Of a stretch of 51,993 nucleotides of DNA, positions 46,109 through 51,993 are shown piece after piece. The stretch covers positions 1 through 51,993 of the IMG/VR virus record IMGVR_UViG_3300024265_000007; one strand, written 5' to 3'. The translations under genes were made by a program, and so were the position numbers. Under the pieces are notes generated by a model. That model was not told the origin of the DNA and made no database searches. It was given only the letters and a program-made list of their open reading frames with translations. Every line of letters begins with the position of its first letter. Position 1 is the stretch's first letter. This stretch comes from a virus.

Positions 46109-48978
46109 TTTGTACCCCCTGCAATTAACTCTTTCATCAATTCCATAATGCTCTTTGTGATGAGCTTCAACTTGCCGCGTGCCTTCGCTTTCACCGGCAC
46201 TAGGTTGCAGTCGCAATTGTCGCCATGACAGGCCAGTGTATCGCTCTGCGGCATTGCGCCTATTTTTACCCAATGCTTGAAGCGGTGGCGTTGGCCGTTG
46301 TAGCCCGAACAGCTTTTACAATGAATCTCGGTTTTTCCAAGGACCCATTCGGACATCTTGTTGCCACCGGCACTGGCGAATCCCGCATCATACATTGGCT
46401 TGACACTCTTATTGTACCATTGAGCGCCTTTACCTTGCGAACTTGTCAGCTTTTCTGATTTTACCGTTCCCAGCAAACTAGTCACGAATTGCGATTGTTC
46501 GGAGATAAACTGGTTTATCTCTACTTGTTCGGCATCGGTTGGCTCTTCGCCCAGAGCGCCGCCGTCGGTTAATCCGTCCCGATATACCTTGTTATTGGCT
46601 TTGCGAATGATACTCCGCAGCGTGGAACTAGCTTGTCGCCGTGTTGTCTTGCCGTCAATGTGGACTTGCAGCGTGTCCTCGAAGTCATCCTCGAAATCAA
46701 TTCGGGTTGCCTGAACGGACTTGATCGCTACCCAGTCCTTAACCATCCCAAAGATAGACTTGACTGTCAGCCCAGATTCTGTCTTGTTGTAACCTTTGAA
46801 CGATTCAATTACTGTGTCTGCAATATCACCGCGAGTGTAATTCGGCTCAAACTTTGGCAGGGACTTTAGTCCGTTTGCACCGCGCCGTTTGATAAACGTA
46901 TACCAAGCATCAAGTTCTTTTTGCGCCTTCTCTACCGACCAGTCCCAATTATCGACAGTCGATTGCGAACGCGCCATAACTGCCTTGACGCAAACCAGAT
47001 TTGACTTTTGGCCAACAACATGAAACTCATCATAATATTCCCGTCCGTAAACAACCCGATCAATCCCCAGAACAAACGGTTCAATCTCAATATCGGGAAT
47101 AGTGACCTCGTTCGGAATATAGGCCATTGTGATGTGAGGATGATAATCGTTCGGGTTGCTATGTTCAGATAATTCCATTCCCTTAAACTTGTCAAATATC
47201 TGGGACTGCAATCTGTCTAATGCAACCGAATTATTGACCACTAAATGGAGGGCTTGCCCATTATCAGTATCGAATATTCCCACTTCTTTAATCTCAAGTG
47301 GATTATCATCCAGCTTAAATTCGTCTATTGAATTGATCGTGCGTGCATCTAATTCCCGATCTGATATGTCCGGGGCATAGACCAATGTTACATGAAAGGT
47401 GTCCGGTTCTTGCCATTCAATATCGGCGGATTCCCCAATGATGCCTTTGATCTTGCGTTGGATTGCCAATAGTTCGTCCCGCTCTGCTAAGTCGATATAG
47501 ACGTATGCTGACTTGTCCTGCGCCTTCGCTTTCAGTGACTCAGGCTCAGTTGGCGAAAAAGGGGGCGGATCATTACCTTCCGGTGGTAAGTCTGGCAAAT
47601 CGCCACCTTCAACATCAGAAGTCTGTGCGACTACCGCCGCTTCTTCTGGCGTTCCACCGGCAACAAAACCGGACTTCAGGTCTTCAGGTGAAACAAAGAC
47701 CATGCCCGGTTGCACCATTAACAGATTGCCACGCTCCTCTTCAAATGGCTCTAATTTTTGCCGCTTCCTTGCTTCATTGATTGTGATGATTGTATTCTGT
47801 AAATTCCTCCCGGCAATCTCCGCTTCGCGGAGGTCATTCTCACTCACCCGGTCAAACTCAGAGCGGTCTACTACTAACCTATCCAGATGATATTCGGGAG
47901 GTAGTAGCGGAATAATACGACGATTGAAAAATGCGATAATGTCATCGGCGCGCGGGATAATATTGCTAGTATAGAAGCGGTAGGTTGTCTCGTCACCTTG
48001 CTTGTATCCTGCTATATCGCTATTACCCAGCATTGTTTCCGGTACGCCAAACTGATTTAATATTCGCTCACCTGTCTTTTGCGAATAGGAGGTGATTGCG
48101 CTATAATCAGGATAATCTAATTTTGTAACCTCAACATCGCCCGGCCAAAATATAAGGCCACCAACGTTTTCGGGTCCGCGTGACCTCTTTTTTGCATCTT
48201 CCAGCCCTTCGCGTGTCGCCTGTAAATTACTAAACGAGCCACCTTTTGACGAGACGACTCCCATGCCCTGAATGCCGTTTTGGAAATGAGATACAACTGA
48301 TGTCTGGATAGCGAAATCAATTTCCAGACTTTCCAGGACGGCCAGCACATCAGGGTAGCCGCGTAAATCATCTTGAGGATTGTAGCCATGCTTATAGGCA
48401 ATCTCGAACGGTTTATACGTCTCTGGACTGCCAGTGTCAAACGGTGAATAGAAATACTGATTGACTTTCCCATTGGACGCATTAAGAGACACCCCCAGTG
48501 GATTCAGCCAGTCAAGGGCGAGCAGGGGATTATATTTACTGACTGGATAATCATCACGCTTGCGAACGAGTTCAATATACAATTCGTCAAATAGTGTGAG
48601 GGAGGCCGCCACACGGAACAGGAGCGACATATGTTGATGGTCTTCATAGGCATGGAACAGTTGGAAGAGGGGATGCTGGGGAATAGGATCGTCACTTCTA
48701 GCAACTTCTGTGCCCTCCCATTTATCATTAGCTCCGGTCATGCCCCGTTCAAATCGTTTGATTGAATAGGGCAGGGTGTTTATGCCGGACGCGATTAGCT
48801 CCACACATTTTTCCACATAGCCGATCACGATATATGCTTGGGCCGCACCCCATTTTGTACGCGATAATTGATCCCCTCTATTAGCAGCGTTTACCCAGGG
48901 AGCAAGGGGCGACCAGGTGCCCAGGTCGATTGATTTCTGCACGGTGCTTGGCCGCTTTGTTTTAGTATTCCATTTCAT
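46105..48978 (-). CDS. Portal-2H phosphoesterase-MuF triple fusion protein
   Basis: A 957-aa protein. Residues about 1-430 are an HK97-type portal (WVNAANRGDQLSRTKWG, QHPLFQLF, GVPETMLGNSDIAGY). After a Pro/Asp-rich linker (455-480), residues about 488-656 form a 2H phosphoesterase: FHVTLVYAP (His529, Thr531) and PHITMAYIP (His615, Thr617), both HxT motifs intact. 2H enzymes cleave 2',3'- or 3',5'-cyclic phosphates in RNA and signalling nucleotides. Residues about 670-930 look like a MuF/gp7-type head protein with a terminal Cys/His cluster (EIHCKSCSGYNG, ACHGDNCDC). MuF domains face the capsid inside, so the enzyme could be packaged. Portal-MuF fusions are known; the 2H insertion is unusual to me. 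Confidence 0.85.
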   Translation of the reverse strand: MKWNTKTKRPSTVQKSIDLGTWSPLAPWVNAANRGDQLSRTKWGAAQAYIVIGYVEKCVELIASGINTLPYSIKRFERGMTGANDKWEGTEVARSDDPIPQHPLFQLFHAYEDHQHMSLLFRVAASLTLFDELYIELVRKRDDYPVSKYNPLLALDWLNPLGVSLNASNGKVNQYFYSPFDTGSPETYKPFEIAYKHGYNPQDDLRGYPDVLAVLESLEIDFAIQTSVVSHFQNGIQGMGVVSSKGGSFSNLQATREGLEDAKKRSRGPENVGGLIFWPGDVEVTKLDYPDYSAITSYSQKTGERILNQFGVPETMLGNSDIAGYKQGDETTYRFYTSNIIPRADDIIAFFNRRIIPLLPPEYHLDRLVVDRSEFDRVSENDLREAEIAGRNLQNTIITINEARKRQKLEPFEEERGNLLMVQPGMVFVSPEDLKSGFVAGGTPEEAAVVAQTSDVEGGDLPDLPPEGNDPPPFSPTEPESLKAKAQDKSAYVYIDLAERDELLAIQRKIKGIIGESADIEWQEPDTFHVTLVYAPDISDRELDARTINSIDEFKLDDNPLEIKEVGIFDTDNGQALHLVVNNSVALDRLQSQIFDKFKGMELSEHSNPNDYHPHITMAYIPNEVTIPDIEIEPFVLGIDRVVYGREYYDEFHVVGQKSNLVCVKAVMARSQSTVDNWDWSVEKAQKELDAWYTFIKRRGANGLKSLPKFEPNYTRGDIADTVIESFKGYNKTESGLTVKSIFGMVKDWVAIKSVQATRIDFEDDFEDTLQVHIDGKTTRRQASSTLRSIIRKANNKVYRDGLTDGGALGEEPTDAEQVEINQFISEQSQFVTSLLGTVKSEKLTSSQGKGAQWYNKSVKPMYDAGFASAGGNKMSEWVLGKTEIHCKSCSGYNGQRHRFKHWVKIGAMPQSDTLACHGDNCDCNLVPVKAKARGKLKLITKSIMELMKELIAGGTK

Positions 48979-49026
48979 TACTTCAATGCCTTATTGTAAC
49001 AACAGGATAGCGCCTATCAATAATGT

Positions 49027-49215
49027 CTATTCGTCAGCCTCATACATCGGTGTCGGGTCGCCGGGCTTGCGCGTATGCGTAAACACAATCGGCTCTTCAC
49101 ATTGACATTGCCGGTGGTTGCGTTTCATGCCACCACATTTGATACACTTTACCAACCCTGTACGGACTGCACAATTCCCTTTACAATCTGGACACGCACA
49201 TTTATCGTTTGTCAT
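49027..49215 (-). CDS. Small Cys-rich zinc-ribbon protein (62 aa)
   Basis: CACPDCKGNC, CIKCGG and QCQCEE give about eight cysteines in 40 residues, enough for two zinc sites. GGAGCAGGG precedes ATG 49215. Lies between TerL and portal. Function unknown. Confidence 0.55.
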   Translation of the reverse strand: MTNDKCACPDCKGNCAVRTGLVKCIKCGGMKRNHRQCQCEEPIVFTHTRKPGDPTPMYEADE

Positions 49216-49229
49216 TTCCAACCCTGCTC

Positions 49230-50732
49230 CTATTCAAAACTCACCATTGCGATATAGGCCAGTGCCCCGCCGATTACAGTATCATCATGTCCACCGCTCG
49301 GCGCTGAATAGCTGTACATGCCTGTAGTTGTGCGTTTGGTTTCGTAGGTCACATGTTCTCGCTTCTGTGTATCATCGTCAAGTAACGCATAGCCGTGGTC
49401 TTCCAACCCGGTGCGATAGAAGGTAATTAACTCGTGTTTGTTGACAGCCCCCATAGTGAATGGTTTTAACTCACAATACCAAACACCAAAATCAGGGCGA
49501 TACACTATGCACTCATCTGATAGTATATCATAAGTATCTACCAAGTGGCGAATGTACCAATTCATGATATTGCTGATAGGGATAGGGCTGCCCCCACTAA
49601 ACCGTATTTCATACCCATCATCGCCCAGGGTGATTACATTATCAGGTTCTATCAATTGCCCCCACTGCTCTTTTTTGAAAGCAGACACCACGGCCAATTC
49701 AGCCACAAGTTGTTCAATGCTATCCCAAAGACTTTCGATCTGACTACTGCCCATTGAGTTTTTCTCAGGCACAACACAGCGTATCCGGTAACGCAATAGC
49801 TGTTTCAGCATTTCGTCGCGCATAATTGACCAACGTTGTTTGCGCCAGCGACCTAAGAACACTTGACGGTTAGCGATTCTGTCTGGAATTGACAAGACGC
49901 TAAAGTCATTGTCCTGCCCCCAGTCGATGCCGGCGGCATAGATATGTTCCGGGTCGTATTCCGGCCAGTCGTCAAGGAAGGTTATACGGCGTGCATCAAA
50001 TACCCCACCACTATCGGAAATGAACTGCGCTTCAATCTCTTCAGTGTAATCGTCTGGGGTCATATCCTTTATGAGTAATCGCAATGCCCCTTCGGATAAA
50101 TGCGGGTTGGAAAGCGTGCTGAAATTCCAAGTCTTCCAATCCTCGTTATCATCCTCACTGGCGTAATTGAATAACTCGAAAAACCAATTGAAACCTTTCG
50201 GTGTGCTGTAAAACTCTGCTACACCATTACGGGCTACCAACATCGGCATTCCAACCTTTTTCCATGCCTTCGAGTCAAGGTAGGCACATTCATCTAAAAT
50301 CAACTTATCGACGTTGCCACCGCGCAAAGCGTCAGGGTTCTTGCCGGTCTTCACTCGTATTCGCCCGCCACGATATTTGATAATACGCCGACCTTCATTC
50401 TTATAGAAGCCGGGTGTATCGTATAGGGGCGCAAGCCAGTCAGTGATGTAATCCCAAAACAAGTCAGATTGATCTTGGGTCGTACTTGAGATGTGAACAT
50501 GAGCGCCGTCTAACAATCCACGCCCACCGTACTGTTCGCCACCGATAGCCGACATGGAGGCCATCATCGTCTTGCCCACCTGTCTGCCCGCGGCCACGAC
50601 TTTACGCATAGCAGGCGACAACAATATATCGCTCTGTTTCTCATGTGGTGTTGGCAGATTAGGAAGCAATGACACTGTGTCACTTTCACTCCCATCTAAC
50701 CTATCATTGAACGCCTGAAGATATGAGGACAT
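49230..50732 (-). CDS. terL: Terminase large subunit
   Basis: ATPase motor for DNA packaging. Walker A AGRQVGKT (about residues 48-55), Walker B LILDECAYL (about 142-150) with the catalytic Glu, and a C-terminal RNase H-like nuclease with GIDWGQDNDFSVLSI, PEKNSMGSSQ and GGHDDTVIGGALA carrying the metal-binding acidic residues. About 500 aa is normal. The start is uncertain: ATG 50732 (used) or ATG 50777, both with weak ribosome sites and both inside the TerS gene. Confidence 0.9.
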   Translation of the reverse strand: MSSYLQAFNDRLDGSESDTVSLLPNLPTPHEKQSDILLSPAMRKVVAAGRQVGKTMMASMSAIGGEQYGGRGLLDGAHVHISSTTQDQSDLFWDYITDWLAPLYDTPGFYKNEGRRIIKYRGGRIRVKTGKNPDALRGGNVDKLILDECAYLDSKAWKKVGMPMLVARNGVAEFYSTPKGFNWFFELFNYASEDDNEDWKTWNFSTLSNPHLSEGALRLLIKDMTPDDYTEEIEAQFISDSGGVFDARRITFLDDWPEYDPEHIYAAGIDWGQDNDFSVLSIPDRIANRQVFLGRWRKQRWSIMRDEMLKQLLRYRIRCVVPEKNSMGSSQIESLWDSIEQLVAELAVVSAFKKEQWGQLIEPDNVITLGDDGYEIRFSGGSPIPISNIMNWYIRHLVDTYDILSDECIVYRPDFGVWYCELKPFTMGAVNKHELITFYRTGLEDHGYALLDDDTQKREHVTYETKRTTTGMYSYSAPSGGHDDTVIGGALAYIAMVSFE

Positions 50733-51342
50733 CAATCCCGCTTGAGATTTTCGCTCTGATTTTATTATCTGTAACATTTTCCATTACCACATTCGCTATA
50801 GCAGCCACTAATAACATGACCTGCTCTGATGCCACCTTCAAATCGGCATCATTCAGTATTTTATTTTCCATCGAAACCAACCGGGCCCGTTCCTGTAATA
50901 ACCCGCGTATTTCATCCCAATTGATATAATCCATAAAGCCACGCTTTGTAATCTCATCAAGCGCTTGTGTTGCCTTGATTGTCTCCATAGCATCACCGGC
51001 GCTCATTGCTTTTTGTTGGTCTAAGTACGTACTGCGAACCATACCCCATAATTTGCCGATAGGGCCGGTATCAATATTTTCTATCGTCTCCGCAATCCGT
51101 GTGTCCAACAAAGCAATGTCAGATCGAAGGCTCAATAATTCCGGGTTGCTAATCGCCTCCTGATACTTATCTGCTAATCGTGTTGGTAAGTTGCGGCTAT
51201 GCCCTTTGCCTTTGTAATGCACACTTGCCTTGCCGGTTGGCGTTGCGCCGCCATGCACCCAACAAACATCCTTGCCTGTAATGCGATCCCGGCGACAAGG
51301 CTTTCCTGTGCTTTTTGTTTTCTGCACTTTGCATTTAGCCAC
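50704..51342 (-). CDS. terS: Terminase small subunit
   Basis: The GTG at 51342 is preferred because GGGGAG lies 10 nt upstream; the frame extends to 51360. The N-terminus has CRRDRITGKDVCWVHGGATPTG, a Cys/His motif followed by HGG found in some phage small terminases, which may bind zinc or DNA. The rest is helical, suited to ring assembly. It immediately precedes TerL and recognises the packaging site. Stop of the glycosyltransferase fusion lies 54 nt upstream. Confidence 0.75.
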   Translation of the reverse strand: MAKCKVQKTKSTGKPCRRDRITGKDVCWVHGGATPTGKASVHYKGKGHSRNLPTRLADKYQEAISNPELLSLRSDIALLDTRIAETIENIDTGPIGKLWGMVRSTYLDQQKAMSAGDAMETIKATQALDEITKRGFMDYINWDEIRGLLQERARLVSMENKILNDADLKVASEQVMLLVAAIANVVMENVTDNKIRAKISSGIDVLISSGVQ

Positions 51343-51396
51343 TATGAGGTATCTCCCCACTTTGAGGTCTATTGCCTAATTTATCCCATGCTGCGT

Positions 51397-51993
51397 TCAT
51401 TCGCTGCGCTCCGGCTTCTTAATTTCAGGTATCGCCTTAAATTGCTTCCAGTCAATAACCACATCAACTCGCCCATATTTATTAACAATTTTACAAATCT
51501 CTTCACCCCATTCGTTTACAAATTTATGGGATATATCAACATCAATGCTATCCTCATACAATGGGGTTAAGCCTCCAGGTTGCCGACTTTTAATATGGCG
51601 ATAATTAATTGCATATTTCTGAACACAAACAATATGCTCGCCTGTTGTCAAAATTTGTAGGCAAAAATCAATATCCTCTTTAGTATCAAATTCTGCCCTA
51701 TAATTACATTGATGCCGCGTAGATGTTAGAACACAACTGTATACTCTGGTGTTGAAACGATATGGCTTTTGATGCTCATCTCGCAAAAATGATTTTGCTT
51801 CTATGCCGGCCAATGCTACATCATATTTACTTGTTAATGTTTCTGTGTATCCTAGCACAATACTGAAATCTACTTGGATGCTTTTGCCATCGACCAATTC
51901 ATAACAAGCGCCCAAATCATCATCCAATTGCCAATAATAATTTAGATTATTCCACCTACCGTAATCCAAGATATATTGACGAGCGTAAGAGAT
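51397..51993 (-). CDS. Radical SAM-TAGT fusion, C-terminal part (TAGT glycosyltransferase domain)
   Basis: C-terminal end of the gene that begins at 1648; the first 127 bases here repeat 1-127. It completes the glycosyltransferase: WQLDDDLG (Asp531-533, the GT-A metal/sugar-nucleotide site), NTRVYSC (588-594), KEDIDFCLQIL (612-622, with the acidic pair) and QPGGLTPLYED. This set is characteristic of the TET/JBP-associated glycosyltransferases, which add sugars to hydroxylated DNA bases. Annotating the linear contig would give a false 190-aa protein with a TTG start. The radical SAM half is described under 1-1648. Confidence 0.85.
   Translation of the reverse strand: MSYARQYILDYGRWNNLNYYWQLDDDLGACYELVDGKSIQVDFSIVLGYTETLTSKYDVALAGIEAKSFLRDEHQKPYRFNTRVYSCVLTSTRHQCNYRAEFDTKEDIDFCLQILTTGEHIVCVQKYAINYRHIKSRQPGGLTPLYEDSIDVDISHKFVNEWGEEICKIVNKYGRVDVVIDWKQFKAIPEIKKPERSE
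51867..51993. repeat. Terminal direct repeat, right copy (circular closure overlap)
   Basis: Identical to bases 1-127. The unit genome is therefore 51,866 bp. The repeat lies wholly inside the radical SAM-TAGT coding frame, which supports an assembly overlap rather than physical ends. Confidence 0.95.

Noticed and set aside
51397-51969. Stand-alone 190-aa protein starting at TTG 51969
   Set aside because: Artefact of the linear cut; the frame continues through the identical start of the window to ATG 1648.
1-51993. Integrase, attachment site, CI-like repressor, CRISPR array, transposase
   Set aside because: Looked for and not seen; the excisionase-like helix-turn-helix at 16098 alone does not support lysogeny.

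Overview
The window is one complete tailed-phage genome, almost certainly from a metagenome. Bases 1-127 and 51867-51993 are identical, so the sequence closes into a circle (or a circularly permuted map) of about 51,866 bp. It carries terminase, an HK97-type portal and capsid, a tape measure and tail genes on one strand, and replication and recombination genes on the other: a siphovirus-like Caudoviricetes member. I see no integrase or lysogeny repressor, so it looks virulent. Promoters fit sigma-70 consensus and ribosome binding sites are GGAG/AGGAGG. The host cannot be named from the sequence.

Layout. Two divergent blocks start from a control region at about 2.33-2.72 kb, where two extended -10 promoters sit back to back. 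Rightward (plus strand, 2.7-22.7 kb) is an early/middle block of about 45 mostly short, overlapping genes: an HNH nuclease and a ribbon-helix-helix protein, many small CxxC (zinc-ribbon) proteins, a PAPS-reductase-like enzyme, a GIY-YIG nuclease, a Cys-rich winged-helix replication protein, a DnaB-like helicase, a coiled-coil gene cluster, an ERF annealing protein with a DnaQ-like exonuclease, a papain-like cysteine peptidase, and an odd prohead-protease-like gene. It ends in a tRNA-Met, tRNA-like structures and a strong bidirectional terminator at 23.05 kb.

Leftward (minus strand) is the late block. It begins with a ParB-like protein (2327) and a radical SAM-glycosyltransferase fusion that runs through position 1 and reappears at the right end. 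Then come TerS, TerL, a portal-2H phosphoesterase-MuF fusion, an accessory small-gene block interrupted by an antisense HNH gene, a protease-coiled coil-capsid fusion, head decoration and connector genes, tail tube, frameshifted tail chaperones, tape measure, tail fibre genes and a holin-like membrane protein at 23.2 kb.

The most interesting content is the late-operon head: ParB plus a radical SAM protein fused to a TET/JBP-associated glycosyltransferase (TAGT) directly upstream of terminase. It looks like a DNA base hypermodification module, hidden because the contig was cut inside the fusion gene. The second is a complete 2H phosphoesterase domain between portal and MuF, which could be carried in the virion. 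Several promoter-terminator units without a long ORF suggest small RNAs or attenuators. No recognisable endolysin, primase or DNA polymerase was found.
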